From the NCBI RefSeq assembly GCF_025643255.1, contig NZ_CP087112.1, forward strand, positions 1,426,001 through 1,490,000: 64,000 bases of DNA. The letters are read 5' to 3'. Position 1 is the first letter of the stretch, and every line of letters starts with the position of its first letter. The notes under the pieces were generated by a model. That model was given only the letters and a program-made list of their open reading frames with translations. It searched no databases and was not told the origin of the DNA. Of this stretch, positions 1 through 8,183 are shown piece by piece. Made by a program: the position numbers and the translations under genes. This DNA comes from Halomonas sp. 7T. GTDB taxonomy: Bacteria > Pseudomonadota > Gammaproteobacteria > Pseudomonadales > Halomonadaceae.

Positions 1-1
1 G

Positions 2-931
2 CTAGGCGGCGACGGCACCGATCTGATGATTATTATGCAGGCGCTAGGACGCGGCTTGGTTCCTGAAGCTTACCTGTTTGGCCTCGTTATGCCCGGTCAG
101 TTACTCGCCCTATGTGCCAACCCCACGCAGCAGGAGCGCTGGCTTGCTCAGCTGTTAGAAGGTGAACACCAGCTCGCTTTTGCTTGGCAAGAGCAAAACG
201 CCCGCTATGACGCATTCGATATATCGACCCAAGCGAGCCAGCAAGATGGCCAGTGGCAGCTTAACGGTCGTAAAGATGTGGTCATCAACCTAGACAATGC
301 CACCGCCACGCTGGTCACCGCCCAGCTCACCAGCGGCAAGATAGGGCTGTTCATCGTGCCTACCAATACCCAAGGCGCCATAGTACGCACCTATCGCACG
401 ATGGATGATCAGCACGCCGGTGACCTAACGCTGAATAACGTGACGCTGCCGCTAGAGAACTGCTTAAGCGAAGACGCAGGTGACGCGCTGGCAGCGGTGC
501 TGGCGCTAGGCCGCGCCGCGCTGTGTGCCCAAGCAATCGGCGCCATGGAAACGGCCTGCGACCAAACCTTGGCCTATTTAAAAGAGCGCAAGCAGTTTGG
601 CCTGCCGCTGGCCACGTTCCAATCTTTACAGCACCGCATGGTGGATATGCACCTTCACTTGGAGCAATCGCGCTCCATGGCAATTCTTGCCGCCACCAGC
701 CTCTCTTTGCCTGCCCAAGAGCGGGATTACAAGCTAGCGGCGGCCAAAGCGTACTGCGGTGAGTCTGCGCGCTTTATCGCTGAACAGGCTATTCAGCTGC
801 ATGGTGGTATGGGTATGACCGACGAGTGCTACGTGGCCCACTACGCTAAACATCTGGTGATGTTTGATCACTACCTGGGTGACAGCGACTATCACCTTGA
901 GACTGTTAGCGAGCAGCTCGACGCCGCTTAA
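2..931 (+). CDS. Acyl-CoA dehydrogenase, 5'-truncated by window edge
   Basis: The reading frame is already open at base 2, so the true start lies outside the window; 309 residues remain of a family usually about 380 long. The visible part covers the middle beta domain and the C-terminal helical domain of a flavin-dependent acyl-CoA dehydrogenase (KERKQFGLPLATFQSLQHR, then the QLHGGMGMTDE segment near the C-terminus). The ending resembles small-subunit PimD-type dehydrogenases rather than the YEGTT type. It would introduce an alpha-beta double bond into an acyl-CoA and pass electrons to ETF, which is encoded at 2919-4609. The crotonase gene follows after 10 bases, suggesting one operon. Substrate unknown; pimeloyl-CoA-like or dicarboxylyl-CoA is only an inference. 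Confidence 0.88.
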   Translation, partial: LGGDGTDLMIIMQALGRGLVPEAYLFGLVMPGQLLALCANPTQQERWLAQLLEGEHQLAFAWQEQNARYDAFDISTQASQQDGQWQLNGRKDVVINLDNATATLVTAQLTSGKIGLFIVPTNTQGAIVRTYRTMDDQHAGDLTLNNVTLPLENCLSEDAGDALAAVLALGRAALCAQAIGAMETACDQTLAYLKERKQFGLPLATFQSLQHRMVDMHLHLEQSRSMAILAATSLSLPAQERDYKLAAAKAYCGESARFIAEQAIQLHGGMGMTDECYVAHYAKHLVMFDHYLGDSDYHLETVSEQLDAA

Positions 932-941
932 GGAGCAGCGC

Positions 942-1721
942 ATGACCAGCGAAGCAACGCCTTTAGTGCGGGTTAACGTCTCCGAAGGCGGTATTGCCGA
1001 ACTATTCATTGCGCGCCCAGCGGTGCGCAATGCCCTCAACGAGCCTACGGCCCTGGCGCTGAATGAGGCATTAGCCAACGTAGCGGCTGACCCGAAGGTG
1101 CGCTGTGTGATTCTCAGCGGTGAAGGCAGCGCCTTTTGTGCCGGTGCCGATGTAGCGGAATTCGAGAAGGCCACTACTGCGCCCGCCAGCGAACGGTTAG
1201 CCACCCTTTTTCTTCCCGCACTGCGCAGCATGATGACGATGGAAAAACCCGTGATTGCGGCGGTCAGCGGTGCCGCTGCGGGGATTGGTGTTTCCTACGT
1301 GTTGGCCAGTGACATGGTAGTCATGGGCCGCTCGGCTTACCTGAAACTGGCCTTTATCAATATTGGCTTGATTCCCGATGGCGGTGCGTGCTGGCACTTG
1401 GTGCGCAAACTAGGCCACGCCCAGGCCTTCGAGATGGCGGCGCTAGCTACCCCAATAGATGCCGAGCGCTGCGTGGCGCTGGGCTTGGCTAATCGGGCGG
1501 TGGAAGATGAGCAGGTGCTAGCCGAAGCCCGCGCGCTGGCACAGGCGCTGGTGGCGCAATCCCCCCAGGCGCTAGGGGCAACGAAACGGGCCATGCGGCA
1601 AGCGGGGAACCTATCGCTCGACGAGACCATCACGCTTGAAGGCGAGCTGCAGGATGTGTGTAAGGCCACCGAGGATTTTCACACCCGCGTGGCCGCCTTT
1701 CGTCAACGCCGCCGCAAGTGA
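942..1721 (+). CDS. Enoyl-CoA hydratase/isomerase (crotonase), PaaG-like
   Basis: A 259-residue crotonase-fold protein. The start at 942 follows AGGAG; an upstream in-frame ATG at 864 lies inside the preceding gene and is rejected. Oxyanion-hole segments are visible at FCAGAD (65-70) and GAAAGIG (about 110-116). Both glutamates of classical hydratases appear replaced (Ser118 and Phe138 by my alignment), while Asp146 in IGLIPDGG is kept. That pattern is typical of PaaG-type isomerases and related single-Asp crotonases. It probably hydrates or isomerises the enoyl-CoA made by the dehydrogenase just upstream. Its 3' end overlaps the convergent flavin oxidoreductase gene by 19 bases. Confidence 0.88.
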   Translation: MTSEATPLVRVNVSEGGIAELFIARPAVRNALNEPTALALNEALANVAADPKVRCVILSGEGSAFCAGADVAEFEKATTAPASERLATLFLPALRSMMTMEKPVIAAVSGAAAGIGVSYVLASDMVVMGRSAYLKLAFINIGLIPDGGACWHLVRKLGHAQAFEMAALATPIDAERCVALGLANRAVEDEQVLAEARALAQALVAQSPQALGATKRAMRQAGNLSLDETITLEGELQDVCKATEDFHTRVAAFRQRRRK

Positions 1722-2662
1722 TTTAGCGCCTGCTGATAACCCGCTCGCAGCGTGGCGACCTCATCGGCCACGCTGTTGAGTGTGGTAATGCCCCCCACTC
1801 CCTGCCCGGCACCCCAAATATCCCGCCACGCTTTTGCTTTGCTGCTGCCGCCTGATCCATAGCGCATGGCATTTTTGTCACCCTCAGGCAGTGCCTCTGG
1901 GTCTAGCCCGGCCAGCTCGATGCTTTGGCGTAGGTAGTTACCGTGCACGCCAGTAAATAGATTGGTGTAGACGATATCCCCCGCGGCAGCTTCCAGCACC
2001 ATCTGCTTGTAAGCAGGCTGGGCATTGGCTTCCTGGGTGGCAATAAAACGTGTGCCCATATACACCATGTCCACACCCAGCGCTTGAGCGGCGGCGATCT
2101 GCTCGCCTTTGGTAATCGCCCCGGCCAGCACCAGCGGGCCATCGTAAAACTGCCGCACCTCCGCTACAAAAGCGAAAGGATTGAGCCGCCCCGCATGTCC
2201 GCCTGCGCCATGGCAAACCAAAATCAGCCCATCCACACCGGCCTCAATGGCTTTTTTAGCGTGCCGTAGCGTGGTCACGTCGTGAAATACTAGGCCGCCA
2301 TAGGCGTGTACTTGCTCGACCACTCGGTTGGGCGCATGCAGGCTGGTGATAATCAGCGGCACTTTGAACTCAGCGCATAGCGCTACATCGTGCTCCAGGC
2401 GGTCATTGGTCGGGTGCACGATCTGGTTCACTGCAAACGGTGCGGCGGGTTGTTGCGGGTGCTGAGCGTTATAGTCGTCCAGCGTCTCGGTGATCTGCTG
2501 CAGCCACTCCCGAAGCACTTCCGCAGGCCTGGCGTTCAGCGCAGGAAACGCGCCCATAATGCCCGCCTGACACTGGGCAATCACCAGCTCAGGGCCAGAA
2601 ACGATAAACATGGGAGAGCCGATCACCGGCAGCGTCATCGAGGCAGTCAGTTGGGTTAGCAT
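1703..2662 (-). CDS. NAD(P)H-dependent flavin oxidoreductase, nitronate monooxygenase family
   Basis: A 319-residue FMN-binding TIM-barrel protein of the 2-nitropropane dioxygenase/nitronate monooxygenase family. Family motifs seen are HGAGGHAGR (about 151-159), MGTRF (about 202-206) and GAGQGVGGI (about 284-292). I chose the ATG at 2662 because a longer reading to 2737 would translate straight through a terminator hairpin. Only a poor ribosome binding site precedes it. Family members oxidise nitronates, and many are annotated as enoyl reductase-like flavin enzymes. Its place inside an acyl-CoA cluster suggests a CoA-ester or detoxification role, but the substrate cannot be read from sequence. 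Confidence 0.85.
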   Translation of the reverse strand: MLTQLTASMTLPVIGSPMFIVSGPELVIAQCQAGIMGAFPALNARPAEVLREWLQQITETLDDYNAQHPQQPAAPFAVNQIVHPTNDRLEHDVALCAEFKVPLIITSLHAPNRVVEQVHAYGGLVFHDVTTLRHAKKAIEAGVDGLILVCHGAGGHAGRLNPFAFVAEVRQFYDGPLVLAGAITKGEQIAAAQALGVDMVYMGTRFIATQEANAQPAYKQMVLEAAAGDIVYTNLFTGVHGNYLRQSIELAGLDPEALPEGDKNAMRYGSGGSSKAKAWRDIWGAGQGVGGITTLNSVADEVATLRAGYQQALNHLRRR

Positions 2663-2699
2663 GGAAAACTCGCTGGTTATTATTGTGAACCAATACCGC

Positions 2700-2721
2700 A
2701 AAAGGCCCCACTGGGCCTTTT
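2700..2721. terminator. Bidirectional hairpin terminator
   Basis: A perfect AAAAGGCCC / GGGCCTTTT stem with a short CACT loop region; A and T runs are on both sides, so it could end transcription from either strand. It lies downstream of etfA on the minus strand and just upstream of the flavin oxidoreductase start, so it most likely ends etfBA transcripts. Confidence 0.7.
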
Positions 2722-2744
2722 CAGGAAGATAACGCACTGCAATG

Positions 2745-2901
2745 AAATGGTCGGAACAACCCTACGCGGGGTCGCTGTGAACCCATCCATGGGAGCTACT
2801 TTTGCCATCTGACCGCCATGGACGGCGGAAATGCCGGAAATGTCGGGAACTATTTCCGGCCATGGCAAAAGACCCCCGCTACGGGTTGTTCCGACCAATG
2901 A
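2745..2901. repeat. 150-bp palindromic intergenic element with nested hairpins
   Basis: The outer arms TGGTCGGAACAACCC (2748-2762) and its exact complement (2883-2897) form a 15-bp terminal inverted repeat, partly extended inward by GC-rich sequence. Inside are three further inverted pairs: TTTTGCCAT (2800-2808) with ATGGCAAAA (2862-2870), CCGCC (2813-2817) with GGCGG (2824-2828), and GCCGGAAAT (2833-2841) with ATTTCCGGC (2852-2860). The pentamer AATGA occurs near both ends (2741-2745 and 2897-2901) and could be a target-site duplication. No convincing reading frame is present. It could be a MITE- or REP-like element, a structured RNA in the etfBA 3' region, or a cruciform site. Confidence 0.7.
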
Positions 2902-2918
2902 CAGGATTTCAGAAGCGC

Positions 2919-3845
2919 TTACAGCTTACTCTCAAGCTCCGGCAGGATCTCGAACAGATCCCCTACCAAGCCGTAGTCGGCTACCTGGAAGATCGGCGCT
3001 TCGTCGTCCTTGTTGATCGCCACGATCACCTTGGAGTCTTTCATGCCCGCCAAGTGTTGAATCGCACCGCTGATACCCACCGCGATGTACAGCTCGGGGG
3101 CGACGATCTTGCCGGTCTGGCCGACCTGCATGTCATTGGGCACGAAGCCTGCGTCTACCGCCGCGCGGGAAGCGCCGATAGCCGCCCCCAGCTTGTCGGC
3201 AATGCCGTCCAGCAGTTTGAAGTTCTCGCCGTTACCCATGCCGCGTCCACCCGACACAACGACCTTGGCACCGCCCAGTTCGGGACGATCGCTTTGGGCT
3301 AGCTCTTGTTTGACGAAGCTGGACTGGGCGTTCTCCACGACCACATCGACCGTTTCAACGGGGGCGCTGCCGCTGGTGCCGACCGCGTCAAAGCCCGTGG
3401 TACGAATAGTAATGACTTTGAGCGCGTCGTCACTTTTCACTGTGGCGATGGCGTTTCCGGCATAAATCGGGCGCAGGAAGGTATCGGCGCTTTCGACACC
3501 AATCACATCCGACAGCTGGCTGACGTCTTTCAGTGCCGCCAGGCGCGGCAGGACGTTTTTGCCCGTGGTGGAGGCGCTGGCGAGGACGTGGGTGTAACCC
3601 TCAGCCAGTTCGACCAGCAGTGCACCCATGGGCTCGGCCAGCTGGTGGGCGTAGGCGGCGTTGTCTGCCACGCGTACTTTGTTTACGCCGTCGAGCTTGG
3701 CAGCGGCTTCCGCAGCGGCTTGGATACCTTCACCAGCCACTAGCACGTCAATATCGCCACCGATGGCTTGGGCAGCCGCGACGACGTGGGCGGTGGCGCC
3801 CGCTAACTGACCTTCATGCAGGTCGGCAAGTACCAGAATGCTCAT
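2919..3845 (-). CDS. etfA: Electron transfer flavoprotein alpha subunit
   Basis: A 308-residue protein with the N-terminal ETF domain and, from about residue 197, the C-terminal FAD-binding domain ([39 protein letters not shown]). With EtfB it forms the soluble heterodimer that takes electrons from acyl-CoA dehydrogenases and delivers them to ETF-ubiquinone oxidoreductase in the membrane. AGGAG precedes the ATG at 3845. It follows etfB by 14 bases in one operon and sits between two acyl-CoA dehydrogenase genes, which fits a shared catabolic island. Its length is typical for the family. Confidence 0.97.
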   Translation of the reverse strand: MSILVLADLHEGQLAGATAHVVAAAQAIGGDIDVLVAGEGIQAAAEAAAKLDGVNKVRVADNAAYAHQLAEPMGALLVELAEGYTHVLASASTTGKNVLPRLAALKDVSQLSDVIGVESADTFLRPIYAGNAIATVKSDDALKVITIRTTGFDAVGTSGSAPVETVDVVVENAQSSFVKQELAQSDRPELGGAKVVVSGGRGMGNGENFKLLDGIADKLGAAIGASRAAVDAGFVPNDMQVGQTGKIVAPELYIAVGISGAIQHLAGMKDSKVIVAINKDDEAPIFQVADYGLVGDLFEILPELESKL

Positions 3846-3859
3846 GAGATCAGCTCCTA

Positions 3860-4609
3860 TTAAAGCACTTTGGCTTCGTTTTTCAGTTTGTCGATCAGCT
3901 CGTCCACCGAGGCGACTTTGATACCGCCTTTGCGCTCCGCCGGGGACTCTACTTTGAGCAGCGTGACCTTGGAGGCCACTTCCACGCCGTAGTCGGCAGG
4001 CGTTTTCACATCCAGCGGCTTTTTCTTAGCCTTCATGATATCGGGGAGCTTGGCGTAGCGCGGCTCGTTCAGGCGCAGGTCGGTGGTGACGATCGCGGGC
4101 AGCGTGAGGGCAACGGTTTGCAGGCCGCCGTCGATTTCACGAGTGACGTTCACCTTGTCCCCGTCTACCGCGACTTCTGAGGCAAAGGTGCCCTGCGGTA
4201 AGTTGGTGAGGGCTGCCAGCATCTGGCCGGTCTGGTTGTTGTCGGTGTCGATGGCTTGCTTACCGAGAATCACCAGGCCGGGCTGCTCTTCGTCGACCAC
4301 TTTGGCCAGCAGTTTGGCGACCGCTAGGGATTCAGCGCGCTCGTCGGTTTCAATATGGATGGCGCGGTCGGCCCCCAGCGCCAGCGCGGTGCGCAGCTGC
4401 TCTTGGGCGGCCTTGGGGCCTACCGTGACGGCGACAACTTCCGTGGCCACGCCCCTCTCTTTCAGGCGCACGGCTTCTTCCACGGCAATTTCGCAGAAGG
4501 GGTTCATGGCCATTTTGACGTTGGTAAGATCCACATCAGAATGATCCGCTTTGACGCGGATTTTGACGTTGTAGTCGATGACGCGTTTCACCGCGACGAG
4601 GATTTTCAT
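3860..4609 (-). CDS. etfB: Electron transfer flavoprotein beta subunit
   Basis: A 249-residue ETF beta subunit. It opens with the usual [19 protein letters not shown] strand and holds the AMP-binding region around [10 protein letters not shown] and [21 protein letters not shown] lies 8 bases before the ATG at 4609. Beta subunits bind AMP and supply the recognition loop for the partner dehydrogenases. The AT-rich stretch upstream (about 4640-4690) probably carries the operon promoter. A sequence there (4645-4660) weakly resembles the operator-like sites at 9400 and 9483, hinting at shared control, but this is tentative. Confidence 0.97.
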   Translation of the reverse strand: MKILVAVKRVIDYNVKIRVKADHSDVDLTNVKMAMNPFCEIAVEEAVRLKERGVATEVVAVTVGPKAAQEQLRTALALGADRAIHIETDERAESLAVAKLLAKVVDEEQPGLVILGKQAIDTDNNQTGQMLAALTNLPQGTFASEVAVDGDKVNVTREIDGGLQTVALTLPAIVTTDLRLNEPRYAKLPDIMKAKKKPLDVKTPADYGVEVASKVTLLKVESPAERKGGIKVASVDELIDKLKNEAKVL

Positions 4610-4692
4610 AAGGCATGCTCCAGCGATTGAACCATCAGCTTTTTATTCCGCACAGTAAAATAATATTTCACTTTATTAAAAGAACAATAAAA

Positions 4693-4718
4693 AAACGCCT
4701 GCCAAAGGTCAAGCGTTT
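4693..4718 (-). terminator. Rho-independent terminator of the acyl-CoA ligase operon
   Basis: On the minus strand AAACGCTTG pairs with the later AGGCGTTT arm around a TTT loop, with one bulged A, and is followed by a T-rich tail. It stands 15 bases past the stop codon of the membrane protein gene at 4733, where the minus-strand operon ends. Confidence 0.75.
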
Positions 4719-4732
4719 CATGCTCCCCCACC

Positions 4733-6118
4733 TTAGAACGGTGACCAACCAAACCATAATGCCAACAGTGGGATCACCGTGATCAGAAAGCGACCATTCC
4801 AACGGTAGCCAATGCGGGTGGCAGGCACACGGGTAAAGCGCGACAGAATCAGCATGGAGGCCGTCATCGGCGACGACATTAGCGCCAGCGCCCAGCCCAC
4901 CATCAAAGAGGCCCCTATCAGCGCAGGGGTTAACCCTTCAATACCCAGCGTAGGGAGTAAACCCACCAACAGCGTCACCGTGACAATCGGGTTGACGCCT
5001 ATTTGCGCCAGCCCCACCACCATCAGCATTGCCAACACCGCGTTGAACGCGCCTAGCGGGCCAAGCACTGCCAATAGCGGCGCTAGCTGTTGAGTATCCA
5101 CCAACCCTACGCATAAGTGCCCTAAATAGCCCGCTGCCCCCAGCACCACAATCTCATTAGCGCTGGGAGACAGCAGCCAAGGTAGCTGACGATGCACCGC
5201 CGTCATGGCCGCAGGCAGCCCACCATAGCCTAGCCTGCGACGCTGCCAAGCCAGCCATAAAAGCGCCCCGGTAGGCGCGCCCAGCAGCGCGGCAATCGGC
5301 AAACGTAAATCCAGCAGCCATGCAATGGAAAACACCAGTGCCACGATACCGATCAGCAGCACGCAAAATTGCGCCAGCGGGCGCAGCGAAGGAGGTACGT
5401 AACCTTTACTGGCGGGCGGGTGCGGGCCAGTGACGTAATCCACCGCCCAGCCCGCCATAAAAATCAGCCCGGCAGCGCCTAATATATAGGGCGCCAACTG
5501 TAGCCAAGTGACCTGGGGGAGGCTTGAAAGCACCACCGCTACCCCGATACCCATGGGCGAAATCAGCGGTGCCAGCGAAAATCCGCGCAGTAGCGCCAGC
5601 ATCATACGTCGCTGGCGCGCCTGCTGTACCCAAGCGCGCCCCTGTGCCGCGCTGAGGGTATTGCTCTTCTCGATCATCGCGGCAAACAGATTTAGCACGC
5701 CAATGTTCAGAATGATGCCGAACAGCGCCGAGCCCAGCGATAAAATCGGGTAACGGCGGCTGGGGGACTGAAGCAGCATGCTTTGCCCGCAGCGGCGCAC
5801 TAAACGGGAGCGATAGGCAGGTAAACGCAGCATGCTGAGCGCCACCACAAAGGTGGCAAAAAAGGCAAAACGCCCGCTTGCTTCAAACAGCAGTTGCCCA
5901 GGCGTAGGCGAATGCCACAGCGCCAGCAGCGAGAGGACGCCCGCCGCGCACAGCAGCCCTTTAGCCATGCGGGTCAGCTGGCCTTTCAGGGTTATTAAAT
6001 AGAGCAGCAGCGCTATAACGCCAGCGGCTTGCCACACCACGCCACCCCCGACTAGGTAGGTCAATGTGGCGAGGGTGGCCAACAGTAAACAGGAAACCCG
6101 CAGACGGGCTGGGCTCAC
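4733..6118 (-). CDS. Polytopic membrane protein of unknown function, transporter-like
   Basis: A 461-residue, very hydrophobic protein with roughly eleven or twelve predicted membrane segments. The two halves look related: LNIGVLNLFAAMIEKSN and SPMGIGVAVVLSSLP in the first, AQIGVNPIVTVTLLVGLLP and GWALALMSSPMTASML in the second. Such paired re-entrant-like segments recall the ion transporter superfamily, but I do not recognise a specific family. The gene overlaps the thioesterase gene by 4 bases and is last in an operon with an acyl-CoA ligase and dehydrogenase. I infer it may carry the carboxylic acid that the ligase activates; nothing in the sequence proves the substrate. Confidence 0.8.
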   Translation of the reverse strand: MSPARLRVSCLLLATLATLTYLVGGGVVWQAAGVIALLLYLITLKGQLTRMAKGLLCAAGVLSLLALWHSPTPGQLLFEASGRFAFFATFVVALSMLRLPAYRSRLVRRCGQSMLLQSPSRRYPILSLGSALFGIILNIGVLNLFAAMIEKSNTLSAAQGRAWVQQARQRRMMLALLRGFSLAPLISPMGIGVAVVLSSLPQVTWLQLAPYILGAAGLIFMAGWAVDYVTGPHPPASKGYVPPSLRPLAQFCVLLIGIVALVFSIAWLLDLRLPIAALLGAPTGALLWLAWQRRRLGYGGLPAAMTAVHRQLPWLLSPSANEIVVLGAAGYLGHLCVGLVDTQQLAPLLAVLGPLGAFNAVLAMLMVVGLAQIGVNPIVTVTLLVGLLPTLGIEGLTPALIGASLMVGWALALMSSPMTASMLILSRFTRVPATRIGYRWNGRFLITVIPLLALWFGWSPF

Positions 6119-6585
6119 TCGTTGGGCTCCCTCATCTGGGGGTCGGGAGTGCCTTGTGACGATTCGCTGCCGCTGCGGCGGCGAAACGCGCCTTCCCCCA
6201 TAGCCACCAGATTTCCCTGCTCATCGACAATCTCACCGCTGGTCATGAAGGTTTTTTGCCCGCCGCCACGCAGCGTGCCCGTGGCCCGCAACACGCCTTG
6301 CCGTGCAGGCCCCACGAACGTGGTGGTGAGTGATAGCGTCATCCCACGACGAATATTCCCCGGCACATCGCAATGCAGGCCCGCCAAGCTCAGGGCGCTA
6401 TCCAGCATCGAGGCCAATACGCCACCATGCACGTTGCCGCTGCGGTTCAGGTGCTTGGGCTCAATGGTGAGTTCCACCACCGCACGCCCCTCATCCCACT
6501 CCACCACGTGCATGCCCAGCAATTCGTGGTAGCCCATTAGCGCCTGAGGCGTGGTTGAGGCGATCGCGCTGTCTGTTTCGCTCAT
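6115..6585 (-). CDS. Hotdog-fold acyl-CoA thioesterase, PaaI-like
   Basis: A 156-residue single-domain hotdog protein. The segment HLNRSGNVHGGVLASMLDSA (about 45-64) is the PaaI-type active-site helix, with the conserved HGG and an acidic residue (Asp62). Such enzymes hydrolyse stalled acyl- or aryl-CoA esters and release CoA. The start overlaps the ligase stop by 4 bases and the end overlaps the membrane protein start by 4 bases, so translation is probably coupled across the operon. Housekeeping of dead-end CoA esters in this pathway is the likely job. The C-terminal tail is polar and not conserved-looking. Confidence 0.9.
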   Translation of the reverse strand: MSETDSAIASTTPQALMGYHELLGMHVVEWDEGRAVVELTIEPKHLNRSGNVHGGVLASMLDSALSLAGLHCDVPGNIRRGMTLSLTTTFVGPARQGVLRATGTLRGGGQKTFMTSGEIVDEQGNLVAMGEGAFRRRSGSESSQGTPDPQMREPNE

Positions 6586-8183
6586 ACAGCGCTCTCCTGC
6601 TGGGCCAGGTCGCGTAACCGCCCTTTCAAAATCTTACCGCTGGCAGTGGAAGGCAGTGCATCCATTAAGACAATTTGGGTGGGCCGTTTATAGGGCGCAA
6701 GCCGTTCGGCAATAAAGGCTTTAAGTTCTGCCATATCGACCTCAATGTCCGGCTCACACTGCACAAACGCCACCACTTCTTCATTGCCGGCCACCTGCCG
6801 CCCCACCACGGCGGTTAAGGTCACCGCCGGGTGCTCATTGATCACCGCTTCCACATCCGGCGGATAGATATTAAAGCCCGAGCGAATAATCAGCTCTTTA
6901 CTGCGGCCCACGATATAGAGCTGATCATCGTGATCCAGCTTGGCGATATCGCCGGTATTGAGCCAACCATCTTCCGTTAAGGTGGCACGGGTGGCATCCG
7001 GCTGGCGGAAATAGCCTTTCATGATATTGGGGCCACGCACCCACAGCTCGCCGATCTCCTCGCCCGCGCTTTCCGTACTACCGCTGCTGCCTAGAGGCTC
7101 CAACCGATACTCCAGCAGCGGCAATACACGGCCTACGGTGCTGCTGGCATGACGGTCGTCGATACGCGTTTGGCTAATGGTGGGGCTAGCTTCGGTGAGG
7201 CCATAGCCATTGTGCAGCGTTAAGCCAAACACTGCTTCCACGCGGGTTTTGGTATCGCTATCCAGCGGCGAGCCGCCTGCCGAGATGTAGATAAGCGCGG
7301 GCGCTTCTAACGGACGCTGCTCACGCTTCAGGTACTCCAAGGCGCGAGCGTACATGGCAGGCACGCCCTGGAGAACCGTAATACGCTCCTCTTTCAGCGT
7401 TGCCAGCAGTTGCACCGCATCAAAGCGGGGCACGGTGTAAAGGCAAGCACCATTATACAGCGAGCCCATACACACCGATGAGAGGCCAAACACATGAGAC
7501 ATGGGCAGCACACCATACACCCGCTGCCCTTCACTCAAATGGCGCATGCCGCCAGAAATAGAGGCGATATACAGAATGCCACGATGGGTCAGCATCACGC
7601 CTTTCGGCGTACCAGTGGTGCCTGAGGTGTAGATCATGGCCGCCACCTGCTCAGCACCGCTGGCATGCACAGGCTCTGGCTCGTTCTCAAACAGCGGTGA
7701 AATCGCTAGGCCGCCGAGCTGCGGATGCTGGTAGCGGTCGGCCGCATGACGCTCGGCGTGCAGGCCTGCCTCTTGAGAGGCCTCGCAGGTATAAAACACT
7801 CGGCGCGGCAGGCAGTTGCCCTGGATTAAATCCACTTCTTGGGCGGAAAGGCGCGAATTGACAATCGCGACCCAAACGTCCATTTCGCTGGCGGCCAACA
7901 GTAGCACCACCAGGGCACGGCAGTTTTCACTGACCATCATAATACGATCGCCAGGCCGTACGCCAAGATTAGCTAACCACTCGCAGGCGGCATGAATCTC
8001 TTGCCCCAGCTCGGCGTAGCTCCAGCGAACGTCTCCATCCACCAACGCCGGATGGTCCGCTAAGCGTTTCGCATTTTCCATCACGCGGGTGCTCAAGCGC
8101 TCGGGGAGTTCTGCTAACAGCTCGCTTGCCAGGCGTCCGAAAATCTTCTCGTCTGGCGCTTGATAAGGGACCGACAGAGCCAT
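6582..8183 (-). CDS. AMP-forming acyl-CoA synthetase
   Basis: A 533-residue adenylate-forming enzyme. It shows the phosphate-binding loop YTSGTTGTPKG (185-195), NGYGLTEASP, the hinge region with GDIAKLD and VGRSKELI, and the C-terminal catalytic lysine in TASGKILKG (Lys517). It would convert a carboxylic acid, ATP and CoA to acyl-CoA, AMP and pyrophosphate. Length and motif order are normal for medium-chain or aromatic acid ligases. The ATG at 8183 overlaps the dehydrogenase stop by one base (TAATG), so it is likely translated by coupling. The substrate is not determined; position indicates it is the entry enzyme of the pathway. Confidence 0.93.
   Translation of the reverse strand: MALSVPYQAPDEKIFGRLASELLAELPERLSTRVMENAKRLADHPALVDGDVRWSYAELGQEIHAACEWLANLGVRPGDRIMMVSENCRALVVLLLAASEMDVWVAIVNSRLSAQEVDLIQGNCLPRRVFYTCEASQEAGLHAERHAADRYQHPQLGGLAISPLFENEPEPVHASGAEQVAAMIYTSGTTGTPKGVMLTHRGILYIASISGGMRHLSEGQRVYGVLPMSHVFGLSSVCMGSLYNGACLYTVPRFDAVQLLATLKEERITVLQGVPAMYARALEYLKREQRPLEAPALIYISAGGSPLDSDTKTRVEAVFGLTLHNGYGLTEASPTISQTRIDDRHASSTVGRVLPLLEYRLEPLGSSGSTESAGEEIGELWVRGPNIMKGYFRQPDATRATLTEDGWLNTGDIAKLDHDDQLYIVGRSKELIIRSGFNIYPPDVEAVINEHPAVTLTAVVGRQVAGNEEVVAFVQCEPDIEVDMAELKAFIAERLAPYKRPTQIVLMDALPSTASGKILKGRLRDLAQQESAV

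Noticed and set aside
2663..2737. Longer N-terminus for the flavin oxidoreductase
   Set aside because: The extra codons include the terminator hairpin at 2700-2721 and do not resemble the family N-terminus.
2802..3302. Plus-strand open frame of 166 codons over etfA
   Set aside because: It lies antisense to the clear etfA gene and its start is inside the palindromic element; it resembles no protein family.
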